Under the pieces are notes generated by a model. That model saw only the letters and a program-made list of their open reading frames with translations, did no database searches and was not told the origin of the DNA. Shown piece by piece: positions 35,626 to 44,660 of a stretch of DNA of 64,000 bases (position 1 is the first letter of the stretch; each line of letters opens with the position of its first letter). The stretch lies in assembly GCF_008274785.1 (NCBI RefSeq), contig NZ_VTPU01000003.1, positions 62,001-126,000 on the forward strand, given 5' to 3'. This DNA comes from Halomonas eurihalina. Its GTDB lineage: Bacteria > Pseudomonadota > Gammaproteobacteria > Pseudomonadales > Halomonadaceae. Position numbers and translations under genes: made by a program.

Positions 35626-38600
35626 ATGCGGGATGTTTCCGACGCCGTGACTCATGACGAACAGGATCGCCTGGCCCTTTTCGGTCATTTCTCGCTGACC
35701 CTGGGCGATGATGTCTTGACCCAGTTCAGCTATGACAAGGTCAAGGCGCTGCTGGTCTACCTGTTGTTGCATGACCAGCCGGTCAACAGGGCGACCCTGG
35801 CCGAGTTGCTCTGGCCCGATCAGGGGTTGTCGTCGGGCCGCACCAACCTGCGTCATGCCTTGCACTGCTTGCGTCAGTCGCTCGGCGAGGATGCCGAGCG
35901 CGTCCTGATTGTCTCGCGCCAGACCATTGCCTTTCGCCTGCCGGACAGCTGGTGCTTCGACCTTCACGAGCTGCAGGCCCTGCTCGATGGGCCGGCCAGT
36001 ATCGAGACCCTGGAAGAGGCGTTGTCGTACTATCAGGGCGATCTGGTCGAGGAACTGCAACTGGCCGCCTGCTCCGAGTTCCAGCGTTGGCTGGTGCAGG
36101 TACGCAACGAGTGGCGCCAACGGGTGATCCGCTTTGCCGAGGCCGTGCTGGGACAGCACGATCCCTTGCCGGATGAGGTGCTGCAGTCCCTGGTCAGCCG
36201 CTTCTCCGGCTATGGCCCCTTCCACGAGCGGCTGGTTCGCCAATTGGCCGAGCATGGACAGCTGGCCGCTGCCCACGAGCAGTACAATGCCTATCTGCAG
36301 TTGCTGGCCCTGACCGGTCAGCAGCCCGATCCTGGTTTTCTGCAGCTGGCTCGCTACTGGTCCGATGGGACGCCGGATCCTAACAGCGGGCCGAGTGGCG
36401 CTTTCTCGCGCACCCTGTCGGCGGACAGCCTGCCGCTTCGCGAAGACGAGATAGAGCAGCGCCAGTTGTCGGTGATGGCCATTCGCCTGTGGCTCGATGC
36501 GGATCTTTCCTCCCGGGCCGAGGCATGTGCCTGCCTGTCCTTGCAGATCGAGCTGATGCGCTGGCTCGAGCGACAGTGCCACCATCTCGGCGGCTTCTGG
36601 CTGCCCGGGGCCACCGGCGGCCTGGGGCTGGCCTGTTTCGGCACCCATGGGCCGGCTCACCAGCTCGCCGAGCTGGTGGCGCTCTACGAGCACTGTCGTC
36701 GCGTGCTCCCCGAGGAATGCTCTCGCCACTGGAGCGGCGAAGGCGAGCCGCCGCGCTTCGAATTCGCCGCCGGCCTGAACAGTGGTCGAGTCGTCTACCT
36801 GCCTGAACGTCACCTGGTGGACCCGCTGGGGCAGGTTACCCAGGGATCGCTGGCCTTGATGAACGCTGCCGAGGGTAGCGAGCTGGTCATCTCCCAGGAG
36901 GCCAGCCAGCATATGCCGCCGGCGCTCGACCTGCAGCCGCGCCTGTCGTCGCGCCTGGTGGCCAGCGATGGCCGGGTGCGCTTGCGGGCGCTGGTGCTGG
37001 GCACCAACGAGGGCGGTCGCGAAGCCTTGCCGCCCAGCCTGGTGGGGCGGGAAGCGGCGCTTCGCACCTTGCGTGATGCACTGGCCAGGGCCGGCATCGG
37101 GCTGCGTCAGAGCGTGCTGGTGCGTGGGCCCTCCGGGCTCGGCAAGTCGGCCCTGCTGGTTGGCTTTCGCCAGCTCGAACAGAGTCGCGAGGCGGCGATC
37201 TGCTGGCAGCCGACCACGCGCTTGTCGGTGCAGGAACCGTATGGCGTGGCGCGCCAGTTGCTGCGCTGGCATCTGGATGGAGATATCGACGCGGAGGTGT
37301 TCGATGGCCATCTCGGCGGGTTGATGGCCGAGGAGCTGAATGACGACCAGGCGCTCCTGCTCAAGGAGGCGCTGGGTGTGTGCGAGCCGCGCGAGCTGGC
37401 GGCGCTGGCGCAGAGCGGCGAGGCTGTCGAACTGGTGGTGACGCTGCTGCATCGCTTGATTGATAAGCTGGCCACGTCCCGTACCCTGGTGCTGATGATC
37501 GACGACCTGCAATGGCTCGACGAGCCGTCCTTCAAGGTGCTGGCCGCGCTCCAGGCTCGCCTGCCGATCAACTGTCCTTTCCTGCTGGTGGCCAGCCACC
37601 ATGGTCGCGAGGCGCTTCCGGCGCGACTCGACTGGGATCAGCAGATCACTCTCGGACGCCTCGACGCGCGGCAGTCATCGCGCCTGCTATCGCAGCTGGC
37701 ACGCCGTTATCGCTTGCATCTCAGCCCGCGATTGCGGGGGCAGATCATCGAGCGTTGCGATGGCGTGCCACTCTATCTGCAAGAGATCTGTCGCCGGGTC
37801 GACATGGATCGCCGTGAAGGCCGCAGTATCCAGCTCGACGAACTACCCCGCGGGCTGCTCGGCCTGCTGGCCAGTCGCATTGACCAGCTGGATACCGACC
37901 GCGAAGTGGCGCACGTGGCGGCGGTTCTGGGGCGACGCTTTCGTCTCGACTTCCTGGCCGAGTGCAGTGGCTGGGAGATGCCGCGACTGATGTCGGCACT
38001 GGAGCAGATGAGCCGATTGGAGATCATCGAGCCCGTCGAGGATGAGACCGAGGGGCGCGAGTACCAATTCACCCACCAGTTGTTGCAGGAGGCGGCCTAC
38101 CTGTCGTGCCCCCGGGATATCCGGGTCGACCTGCATCGTCAGGTCGTGGGCTTGATCGAGGAGCACTTTCCGATCTGGATCAGCCGCCATCCCGGAGATT
38201 TCGCTACGCATCTGCGCCGCAGTGGGCAATATGCTCGCGGTGCCCGCTACTTCGAGCTGGCGGCCCGGGAGGCGCTCAAGGTCAGTGCCAACCGCACGGC
38301 ACTGAAAATGGCCGACTTCGGGCTGGCGAGCCTGCGTCATGTGGAAGGGCAGGTGGAGCGTGAAGTCAGCCTGCATACGGTGCGTGGCCAGGCCGCCTTT
38401 GCCCTGGAAGGCCATGGCTCACCCACCGCCCACGACAGTTTCGTCCGCGCGCGGGAGCTTTTGTCCAGCGCCGAGAACCCGCCCGAGGACAGCGAGGACC
38501 TGGAGCAGGCCTTTCTGGTCAAGTGGGGGCTCTGGGTGGGGTGTAGCCAGCGCAACGCCCATGCCGATGCCTTCATGCTCGCCTCGCGGCTGGCTGATCT

Positions 38601-39531
38601 GGCGGACGGGCTGGAAGACCCGCGTTATCGCCGCCTGGCCGATTTCGCCCGGGCCTGTTGTGAATACTGGGCGGGTCGCATCGAGCAGGCTTACGAGCAT
38701 CTCGAGGAGATCGATCCTCTCAATTCCCCCATGATGATCGAGTGGCTACCGTTCTCCGATCACCCCCAGGTGGCCGCCGCCTGCTTCCAGGGGTGGGCGC
38801 TGTGCCTGCGAGGGGATTATCGTCGCGCCGAACGTCAGGTGGAGTCGGCCATTCGGCTGGCCGAGCAGTTCAATCATCCGGGCAGCCTGGCCATGGCCTT
38901 GATGTATGCCGCGGCGCTGTACCGCCAAGTGGGCCACGTGCACCTGGCTGCCAGTCGCGCCGAGCGTGCCTATCAGATCACCGGCTCGCCGGATCTGCAT
39001 CTCTGGCAGGTGTCCGCGCGCAGTGTGCTGGGATGGCAGCGCGCCCTGGCCGGTGATCGCGAGGGACTGACGATCCTCGAAGGAACCCTGGAGGAACTGG
39101 CCGAGATCACCGGTCGCGATCCCTACCAGCGCCCAGCGCTGTGGTTCGTGGATGCCTGTGTGTCGATGAACGAGCTGGCCCAGGCCGAGGACTATCTCGA
39201 CCAGTCTCTGATGATCGCCCGGGAACGCACGACCCTGTTCGTGCCGGAGCTGGCGATCCAGCTGGCGCGGGTGCGCCAGCGGCTCGGTCGCCCCGCCGAG
39301 GAGGTTCGCTCGCTGGCCGAACAGGCGCTCACTCAGGCCAGGGAAGATGGCAACCTGCACCAGGAGTTGTACGCTCTGGAGCTGTGGTTGACCCTGATCG
39401 ATCCCGAAGATGCCAGCGCGCGGGAGGACTTCCGTCGTTTGCTCGGAGAGGTCAGCCACAGTGACGCCCCGGTGCTGGTGCGCTGGCGGACATTGCTGGA
39501 TAGGCGGTTGGCGCACGTGGTCGATGCTTGA
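35626..39531 (+). CDS. Giant SARP/BTAD-type regulator with cyclase-like and ATPase domains
   Basis: 1301 residues. Residues about 10-100 are a winged-helix DNA-binding domain (VKALLVYLLLHDQPVNRATL, then ELLWPDQ). About 110-235 form the bacterial transcriptional activation domain (BTAD, TPR-like). About 285-465 resemble a class III nucleotide cyclase (LSVMAIRLWLD, GLNSGRVVY, GSLALMNAAEGSELVIS) but lack recognisable metal aspartates. An AAA/STAND ATPase follows: Walker A GPSGLGKS at 501-508, Walker B LVLMIDDLQW with D626-D627. The remaining 450 residues look like TPR helices. Such proteins act as ATP-dependent transcription activators; the target is unknown. It starts 34 bases after miaE. Confidence 0.85.
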   Translation: MRDVSDAVTHDEQDRLALFGHFSLTLGDDVLTQFSYDKVKALLVYLLLHDQPVNRATLAELLWPDQGLSSGRTNLRHALHCLRQSLGEDAERVLIVSRQTIAFRLPDSWCFDLHELQALLDGPASIETLEEALSYYQGDLVEELQLAACSEFQRWLVQVRNEWRQRVIRFAEAVLGQHDPLPDEVLQSLVSRFSGYGPFHERLVRQLAEHGQLAAAHEQYNAYLQLLALTGQQPDPGFLQLARYWSDGTPDPNSGPSGAFSRTLSADSLPLREDEIEQRQLSVMAIRLWLDADLSSRAEACACLSLQIELMRWLERQCHHLGGFWLPGATGGLGLACFGTHGPAHQLAELVALYEHCRRVLPEECSRHWSGEGEPPRFEFAAGLNSGRVVYLPERHLVDPLGQVTQGSLALMNAAEGSELVISQEASQHMPPALDLQPRLSSRLVASDGRVRLRALVLGTNEGGREALPPSLVGREAALRTLRDALARAGIGLRQSVLVRGPSGLGKSALLVGFRQLEQSREAAICWQPTTRLSVQEPYGVARQLLRWHLDGDIDAEVFDGHLGGLMAEELNDDQALLLKEALGVCEPRELAALAQSGEAVELVVTLLHRLIDKLATSRTLVLMIDDLQWLDEPSFKVLAALQARLPINCPFLLVASHHGREALPARLDWDQQITLGRLDARQSSRLLSQLARRYRLHLSPRLRGQIIERCDGVPLYLQEICRRVDMDRREGRSIQLDELPRGLLGLLASRIDQLDTDREVAHVAAVLGRRFRLDFLAECSGWEMPRLMSALEQMSRLEIIEPVEDETEGREYQFTHQLLQEAAYLSCPRDIRVDLHRQVVGLIEEHFPIWISRHPGDFATHLRRSGQYARGARYFELAAREALKVSANRTALKMADFGLASLRHVEGQVEREVSLHTVRGQAAFALEGHGSPTAHDSFVRARELLSSAENPPEDSEDLEQAFLVKWGLWVGCSQRNAHADAFMLASRLADLADGLEDPRYRRLADFARACCEYWAGRIEQAYEHLEEIDPLNSPMMIEWLPFSDHPQVAAACFQGWALCLRGDYRRAERQVESAIRLAEQFNHPGSLAMALMYAAALYRQVGHVHLAASRAERAYQITGSPDLHLWQVSARSVLGWQRALAGDREGLTILEGTLEELAEITGRDPYQRPALWFVDACVSMNELAQAEDYLDQSLMIARERTTLFVPELAIQLARVRQRLGRPAEEVRSLAEQALTQAREDGNLHQELYALELWLTLIDPEDASAREDFRRLLGEVSHSDAPVLVRWRTLLDRRLAHVVDA

Positions 39532-39543
39532 GAGGGTGTTGTC

Positions 39544-39813
39544 TCAGGTGCCGCTGGCGGTCTCCAATGCGGCGATCAGCGTCAGGGCCTGTTCACGGTG
39601 ATCGCCGCACAGCTCCCGGTCGAAGTCGAAACGCTCGCACACGGCGGGGCGTTTCGGGTCGCCGAACAGCCGGCAGAGGTTCTCGTCGGTAAGTTGCGCG
39701 CAGCGTACGCCCGCCGGCTTGCCCTCGGGCATGCCGGGAATGGGCGAGCTGATCGAGGGGGCGATGCAGCAGGCACCGCACCCCGGACGGCAGCCTTGGT
39801 CCGTGCCCGTCAT
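39544..39813 (-). CDS. YkgJ-family cysteine cluster protein
   Basis: 89 residues with cysteines in GCRPGCGACC, VRCAQL, LCRLF, AVCERF and LCGDH, the zinc/iron-sulphur cluster pattern of YkgJ. It overlaps the end of queD by 4 bases (ATGA-type), which places it in the que operon. The role is unknown. Confidence 0.88.
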   Translation of the reverse strand: MTGTDQGCRPGCGACCIAPSISSPIPGMPEGKPAGVRCAQLTDENLCRLFGDPKRPAVCERFDFDRELCGDHREQALTLIAALETASGT

Positions 39814-40655
39814 GGCCTGGCCTCCGCGATGGCCCCCTTGTCGATACCTTCGAATGCCTGGACGCGTGTAGCGCGGCCGGTCTCACGGGTGATCTCTCCC
39901 GCCAGCCAGGCGGCGATGTGCTCCACGGTGGTGGAGGTGGGCATGACGACGCAGCGCTCGCGAGGCAGGCTCAACACGAAATGGCCCTGCTCGGCTCGAT
40001 AGCTGGTGACCAGGCGGCCGAGGAAGGAGGCCTCCAGGCCGTCGTCGACGTCGGCTTCGTCCACCAGGTAGCGATCGTCGAGACGTGATGCCCAGTCGGC
40101 TTCCAGCGACGGGCAGCGTTGCCCGTTCTGCCAGATATGCAGGCGCGAGCGGTGGCCATGGGCGATGCGCTGGCAATTGCCGGCGTGCCGCTTGAGGCCG
40201 TGGCTGTAGCAATACCCGGCGCCTTCGATGGGCTCTTCACCGAGAGTGAGGCGGATGGCCTCGACGCGCTCGGGCGGCTGGCGCATCAGCGACTGGCCAA
40301 GATATTTACCCAGTCGCTGCGCGGTGATTTCCCGCCAGGGCAGCAGGCTGAACGCTTGGCGCGGGCCGCGCACTTCCAGAGCATAGGGCGTTTCGGTGCG
40401 CACGCGAAGCCCTTCGTAGCATTCCTGAACGCTGACGCCCGGCGCCTCCGTGGGCACCAGCAAGGTATGATCGACGCCCCGGTCGAGGCGCGATTTGATC
40501 CAGGGCTTGACCTCGCCGAAGTCGAACAGCATGCCGTCGTCGCCGATTTCGCCGTCCAGCTCGGCGTCGACGCGCCAACTGGCGCCGATCAAGCCGCGCT
40601 CAGGGCACCACAGCGAGGCATCCAGGTGAGTCAGTCGGTTGACGAACAGTGTCAT
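39810..40655 (-). CDS. queD: 6-carboxytetrahydropterin synthase-like protein with two fused domains
   Basis: 281 residues, about twice the usual QueD length. The N-terminal half has family positions (LFDFGEVKPWIKSRLD, VDHTLLVPTEAP) but reads GLIGASW where zinc-binding HGH is expected. The C-terminal half supplies CQRIAHGH, with a cysteine and two histidines, and PTSTTVEHIAAWLAGEI. Thus the zinc site and the DH/substrate-binding residues seem to lie in different halves. The position in the queC-queE operon supports synthesis of 6-carboxytetrahydropterin for queuosine. The start overlaps queE's stop (TGATG). Confidence 0.85.
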   Translation of the reverse strand: MTLFVNRLTHLDASLWCPERGLIGASWRVDAELDGEIGDDGMLFDFGEVKPWIKSRLDRGVDHTLLVPTEAPGVSVQECYEGLRVRTETPYALEVRGPRQAFSLLPWREITAQRLGKYLGQSLMRQPPERVEAIRLTLGEEPIEGAGYCYSHGLKRHAGNCQRIAHGHRSRLHIWQNGQRCPSLEADWASRLDDRYLVDEADVDDGLEASFLGRLVTSYRAEQGHFVLSLPRERCVVMPTSTTVEHIAAWLAGEITRETGRATRVQAFEGIDKGAIAEARP

Positions 40656-41299
40656 CAGTCGATCCCCGCGATCTTGTGAGTCTGTAGCGACAGGCGCCAG
40701 CGTGGGTTGGCCAGGCAGTAGGCCACGGTGGTGGCCATGGTGTCGCGCGTCTCGCCGAGCGGCGAGGTATCCATGGGCTGCAAGAAGAAGTGCCGGAAGT
40801 CGAGTCCGGTGAAGCGCTCCGGTGGCGCCTCAGGTTGGGGATGCACCAGCTTGAGTTCGTCGCCTCGGGTCTGAACCAGCGGCACATCGCCCTTGGGACT
40901 AACGCATAGCCAGTCGATGCCGGCCGGCGCCGCCAGGGTGCCGTTGGTCTCCACGGCGACGTCGAATGCCCGGTCGTGCATCGCTTCGATCAGGGCTTCG
41001 TCGAGTTGCAGCAGGGGCTCGCCCCCGGTGAAGATGACTTGGGGGCGTGAGCCGTCCGACGCGCCCTGCCACAGGGCGACGAGGTGCTCGGCGAGCGTCT
41101 CGGCATCGGCGAAGCGTCCGCCGTTCTGGCCATCGGTGCCCCGGAAATCGGTGTCGCAGAAACGGCAGGCGGCAGAGACGCGGTCGGCCTCGCGCCCGGA
41201 CCACAGATTGCAGCCGGCGAAGCGACAGAAGACACTGGCGCGGCCGGCCTGTCCGCCTTCGCCCTGCAAGGAGTAGAAGGCTTCCTTGACGCTATACAT
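40655..41299 (-). CDS. queE: 7-carboxy-7-deazaguanine synthase (radical SAM)
   Basis: 214 residues from the ATG of [20 protein letters not shown]; the longer frame inside queC is not used. The first cysteine is in [10 protein letters not shown] and the other two in CRFCDTDF, a CX14CX2C spacing as in QueE, whose radical-SAM cluster motif is atypical. [10 protein letters not shown] is the SAM-binding GGE motif. It converts 6-carboxytetrahydropterin to 7-carboxy-7-deazaguanine. It overlaps queC by 8 bases. Confidence 0.95.
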   Translation of the reverse strand: MYSVKEAFYSLQGEGGQAGRASVFCRFAGCNLWSGREADRVSAACRFCDTDFRGTDGQNGGRFADAETLAEHLVALWQGASDGSRPQVIFTGGEPLLQLDEALIEAMHDRAFDVAVETNGTLAAPAGIDWLCVSPKGDVPLVQTRGDELKLVHPQPEAPPERFTGLDFRHFFLQPMDTSPLGETRDTMATTVAYCLANPRWRLSLQTHKIAGID

Positions 41300-42008
41300 C
41301 GTCCGACTCCCCGTCGGTTGCGGTGTCGGGCCGCTGAGCATAGCCGAGGGGATCGCTGACGCCATGGGCGGCGAAGGCCGCCAGGCGCTCCCGGCAACTG
41401 CCGCAGCGACCACAGGCGAGGGACTCACCCAGATAGCAGGTCCAGGTGTCGGCGTAATCCAGGCCCATGGCAAGGCCGTCGGCGAGGATGTCGGCCTTGG
41501 TATGACGCAGATAGGGCGTGTGGATCTCGACCGGCTCGAAATTGGCGATGCCGGCGACGGCGTTCATGGCCTCCACGAACTCGGGGCGACAGTCCGGATA
41601 CAGAACGTGGTCGCCGCCGTGGGCGCCGTAGTCGACTCGGCCGGCGCCGATGTTCACGGCCTTGGCGATGGCCATCGACAGCAGCATCATGTTGCGGTTG
41701 GGCACCACGGTGTCGGCGAGATTGTCGGCATCATAGTCGCCATCGGGCATGGCGCGCTCGGTGTCGGTGAGTGCCGAATTATCGATCAGGCCGTGGATGG
41801 CGCGGATATCGACCACCTGATGGGGCACTGCCAGATCGCGGCAGACGCGCCTGGCGACCTCGAGCTCGCGGGCATGGCGCTGGCCATAGTCGAAGGAGAG
41901 AGCGTGGACGTCGCGACCTTCGCGCAGCGCCCGGTGCAATACCGTAAAGGAATCCATGCCACCGGAGTAGATCACCACGGTAGCGGAAGAAGCGGGGGCT
42001 TGAGACAT
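41292..42008 (-). CDS. queC: 7-cyano-7-deazaguanine synthase
   Basis: 238 residues from [17 protein letters not shown]. The PP-loop ATP site is [13 protein letters not shown] (residues 13-25), with [16 protein letters not shown] after it and [14 protein letters not shown] in the middle. The zinc ligands are four cysteines in [15 protein letters not shown]. It makes preQ0 from 7-carboxy-7-deazaguanine, ATP and ammonia. It is the first gene of the overlapping queC-queE-queD-ykgJ operon. Confidence 0.96.
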   Translation of the reverse strand: MSQAPASSATVVIYSGGMDSFTVLHRALREGRDVHALSFDYGQRHARELEVARRVCRDLAVPHQVVDIRAIHGLIDNSALTDTERAMPDGDYDADNLADTVVPNRNMMLLSMAIAKAVNIGAGRVDYGAHGGDHVLYPDCRPEFVEAMNAVAGIANFEPVEIHTPYLRHTKADILADGLAMGLDYADTWTCYLGESLACGRCGSCRERLAAFAAHGVSDPLGYAQRPDTATDGESDDV

Positions 42009-42139
42009 GGTTGGCCTGTATGTCGGAGAATTTGATGGCCGGGATCCGGTCCGGCAGGGGCGCATAGTGTACGTTGCCGAAGGGACCGCCGCCAAGCCGG
42101 CCGCTCTGCGTGGTCAGGGTAATCGTCCTGGCCATATGG

Positions 42140-42169
42140 TTCTGCCTACGGCGCAGGTGCTGGTATACT
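42140..42169 (+). promoter_or_regulatory. Candidate trhP promoter
   Basis: TTCTGC, 18 bases, then TATACT (five of six to the -10 consensus). Transcription from here would place the whole palindromic element at 42200-42340 in the trhP 5' untranslated region. Confidence 0.45.
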
Positions 42170-42199
42170 CCGCGCCTCTTCACAACATCTCGCGCTCTT

Positions 42200-42340
42200 G
42201 GAAGCGCTGATTTATGTTGCGAGCGATGAGAGGCTGGCCGCCGCCGGAACGCAGAAACCGGAGTTTACGTTTTGGTAAACGAGGATTTCGAGTACCGCCG
42301 TCGGCCAGGATATCGAGCGCAGCAATAAATCAGCGTTTCC
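42200..42340 (+). repeat. Palindromic MITE-like element in the trhP leader
   Basis: The ends GGAAGCGCTGATTTAT (42200-42215) and its near-complement ATAAATCAGCGTTTCC (42325-42340) match at 15 of 16 positions. Pairing continues inward (GCTGGCC with GGCCAG), and the tip is GTTTAC-GTTTTG-GTAAAC. The core CGGAGTTTA..TAAACGAGGATTTCGAG is shared, in opposite orientation, with the element after trhP. Confidence 0.75.
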
Positions 42341-42369
42341 TGCGCCATCGTCCTGACAACGGTGACTCC

Positions 42370-43782
42370 ATGAAAGCCCCAGAACTGCTGTCGCCCGCCG
42401 GCACCTTCAAGAACATGCGCTATGCCTTCGCCTATGGGGCGGATGCCGTCTACGCCGGCCAGCCGCGCTATTCGCTGCGCGTGCGCAACAACGATTTCAA
42501 GATCGATAACCTGCACAAGGGTATCGCCTACGCCCACGAGCGCGGCAAGCAGTTCTACGTGGCCTCGAACATCGCGCCGCACAACAGCAAGTTGAAGACG
42601 TATCTGCGCGACATGGAGCCGGTGATCGAGGCTGGGCCCGATGCCCTGATCATGTCCGATCCCGGGCTGATCATGATGATTCGCGAGCGCTGGCCCGAGC
42701 AGGAAATCCATCTCTCAGTGCAGTCCAACGTGGTCAACCACGCGGCGGCCAAGTTCTGGCATCGGCAGGGCATCAGCCGGATCATCCTGTCCCGGGAGCT
42801 GTCACTGGAGGAGATCGCCGAGATACGCGCCGAGTGCCCAGATCTCGAGATCGAGACCTTCGTGCACGGTGCACTGTGCATCGCCTATTCCGGGCGTTGC
42901 CTGCTGTCCGGCTATTTCAACCACCGCGATCCCAACCAGGGCACCTGTACCAATGCCTGCCGCTGGAAGTACAACACCGTGGCGGCCTCCGAGGATGAGA
43001 CTGGTGACCTGGTGCCGGCCAACTCGGCCCGGGCCCACGATGCCAGCGGCATCTGGACCCCGGATCAGGGGAGCGGCCTGATCGCCAGTGGTGGCGGAAG
43101 TGCCGAGAGCACCGCTACCGCCGGCGGCGTGGAAGGCCAGGACGAGCTTTCGGCATTGATCGAGGATCGCAGCCGCCCGGGCGAGCTGATGCCGGTGCAC
43201 GAGGACGAGCACGGCACCTACATCATGAACTCCAAGGATCTGCGCGCGGTGCAGCACGTACCGCGCTTGGCCGAAATGGGCGTGAGCTCATTGAAGATCG
43301 AGGGGCGCACCAAGTCGCACTACTATGTGGCGCGTACCGCTCAGGTCTATCGCCGGGCCATTGATGATGCCGTGGCCGGCCGCCCCTTCGACATGCGCTT
43401 GATGGACGAGCTCGACAACCTGGCTAACCGTGGTTACACGGAAGGCTTCTATCGTCGCCATGTCCACGACGAGTACCAGAACTACGAGCGTGGCCATTCG
43501 ATCGGTGTCCACCAGCAGTTCGTCGGCGAAGTACGGGATTACGACCCGGCGCGTGGCGTGCTGGAAGTTGACGTCAAGAATCGCTTCGAGGTCGGTGACG
43601 GCATGGAACTCATGCTACCCGGCGGCAACCGGCGCTTCACACTGGAGCATATTGAGAACCGCCGTGGCGAATCGGTGAACGCCGCCCCCGGTTCGGGCCA
43701 TGTGGTGCGTATCCCGGTGCCGGGCGAGGCGATTGCCGAAGAGCGTATTGCGTATGCGTTGTTGATGCGGGACTTGCCCTGA
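42370..43782 (+). CDS. trhP: tRNA uridine-34 5-hydroxylation protein, peptidase U32 family
   Basis: 470 residues from MKAPELLSPAGTFKNMRYAF; the frame extends upstream through the palindromic element but has no support there. U32 hallmarks are ETFVHGALCIAYSGRCLLSG near residue 160 and the nearby cysteines in GTCTNACRW, which form the Fe-S cluster. It matches YegQ/TrhP, which with prephenate makes ho5U34 in tRNA. An insert of about 60 residues rich in Gly/Ser/Ala (near 225-275) replaces a short loop in E. coli. Both sides of the gene carry related palindromic elements; the downstream one uses the gene's own TGA. Confidence 0.93.
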   Translation: MKAPELLSPAGTFKNMRYAFAYGADAVYAGQPRYSLRVRNNDFKIDNLHKGIAYAHERGKQFYVASNIAPHNSKLKTYLRDMEPVIEAGPDALIMSDPGLIMMIRERWPEQEIHLSVQSNVVNHAAAKFWHRQGISRIILSRELSLEEIAEIRAECPDLEIETFVHGALCIAYSGRCLLSGYFNHRDPNQGTCTNACRWKYNTVAASEDETGDLVPANSARAHDASGIWTPDQGSGLIASGGGSAESTATAGGVEGQDELSALIEDRSRPGELMPVHEDEHGTYIMNSKDLRAVQHVPRLAEMGVSSLKIEGRTKSHYYVARTAQVYRRAIDDAVAGRPFDMRLMDELDNLANRGYTEGFYRRHVHDEYQNYERGHSIGVHQQFVGEVRDYDPARGVLEVDVKNRFEVGDGMELMLPGGNRRFTLEHIENRRGESVNAAPGSGHVVRIPVPGEAIAEERIAYALLMRDLP

Positions 43783-43974
43783 GAGGGTGTCTACAAATTA
43801 CTGCGCTCGCCCATACAGTGTTGGAATTCGGCTCGAAGTGCTCATTTAGTGCGGCTAAACTCCGCGTTCTCACCGAATTCCGCCTTGTGACCCACATGGA
43901 TGTGGGAAATGCGTTGGCCCGTCGGGAATGGGCCTAGCCTTGGCCATCGCTCGTGACTTTTGTAAACACCCTCT
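43782..43974 (-). repeat. Palindromic MITE-like element after trhP
   Basis: Terminal inverted repeats AGAGGGTGTCTACAAA (43782-43797) and TTTGTAAACACCCTCT (43959-43974) match at 15 of 16 positions. Inside, GGAATTCGG and CGAATTCC are paired, and the tip is TTTAGTGCGGCTAAA. Read on the minus strand, the core CGGAGTTTA..TAAATGAGCACTTCGAG and the flank GAGCGATGG correspond to the element at 42200. The first base is the last base of the trhP stop codon. Confidence 0.8.
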
Positions 43975-44189
43975 GAGATAGTTTGGGGCAAATGGTGGCA
44001 CGTCGTTTGTGACCTTGTCGGTATCCTCTGAAGCGAGCCCGGCTTGTCCGCCTCGGCACTGGACTGGACAGTGCCGGGTTTGTCGGGGAAGCTGTGGCGG
44101 CATGAAGGGGTGGCAAGGGAGCGAGCATCGCCCAGCGTGGTCCGGCGTCGGCCTTCTGCATCTGCATCATCCGCACACGGGAAAACACC
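43975..44189. other. Gap before SRPBCC gene
   Basis: About 215 bases after the palindromic element. No RNA gene or convincing promoter was recognised. Confidence 0.3.
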
Positions 44190-44600
44190 ATGTCCACCAT
44201 CGAACACAGCGCCATTCTCGAAGCGCCGCCCGAGCGGGTCTTTGCCTTGCTCGAGCGGGTCGAGGATTTTGTCGACTATTCCGACCTGATCAAGGCCATC
44301 GAGCGGTTGGGCGAAGACCGCTATCGGTGGCACGTCAAGGCAGTCGGCATGGACTGGACATTCGACGTGGTGATCACCGAGTCGGTGGCCCCGGAGGTGC
44401 TGGCATGGGAATCGGTGGATGGCGTGAGCAACCGCGGCCGCTACCACTTGGCGCCTGTTGCCGAGGGCACAGAGGTTTCGCTGAGCCTCGAATACGAGAT
44501 CAAGAACCGCCTGGTCGAAAAGGCTGTGCGCCGCGCGGCTTCCCCGCTGGTGAGTCGGGTGAGCCAGCAGATACTCGATCGGGTCGCTGCTCGTCTCTGA
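44190..44600 (+). CDS. SRPBCC (START/COQ10-like) family protein
   Basis: 136 residues forming one SRPBCC domain: IEHSAILEAPPERVFALLER at the start, VEDFVDYSDLIKAIERLGED, then WHVKAVGMDWTFDVVITESV and a C-terminal helix LVSRVSQQILDRVAARL lining the usual hydrophobic pocket. Members bind lipids or hydrophobic ligands. Whether it is a polyketide-cyclase-like or RatA/COQ10-like member cannot be said. It stands alone; a degraded palindromic element touches its stop. Confidence 0.8.
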   Translation: MSTIEHSAILEAPPERVFALLERVEDFVDYSDLIKAIERLGEDRYRWHVKAVGMDWTFDVVITESVAPEVLAWESVDGVSNRGRYHLAPVAEGTEVSLSLEYEIKNRLVEKAVRRAASPLVSRVSQQILDRVAARL

Positions 44601-44660
44601 GAAGGCGACGACAAATGACTGCGCGGTGTTGAAGCTTGGCTGCTTTTATTGAGCGCACTC
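44600..44660. repeat. Probable truncated copy of the palindromic element
   Basis: Starting at the SRPBCC stop, GAGAAGGCGACGACAAATG, ACTGCGC and GGTGTTGAAG follow the same order as GAGAGGGTGTCTACAAATTA, CTGCGCTCG and AGTGTTGGAATTCGG in the 43782 element. Only the left half is recognisable. Confidence 0.4.

Noticed and set aside
35542..37602. Minus-strand 686-codon frame opposite the BTAD regulator
   Set aside because: Gln/His-rich shadow; the plus strand has DNA-binding and Walker motifs.
42009..42369. preQ1 riboswitch near the que operon
   Set aside because: queC reads the other way, and the structure here lies in the trhP leader and matches the palindromic element family instead of an aptamer.
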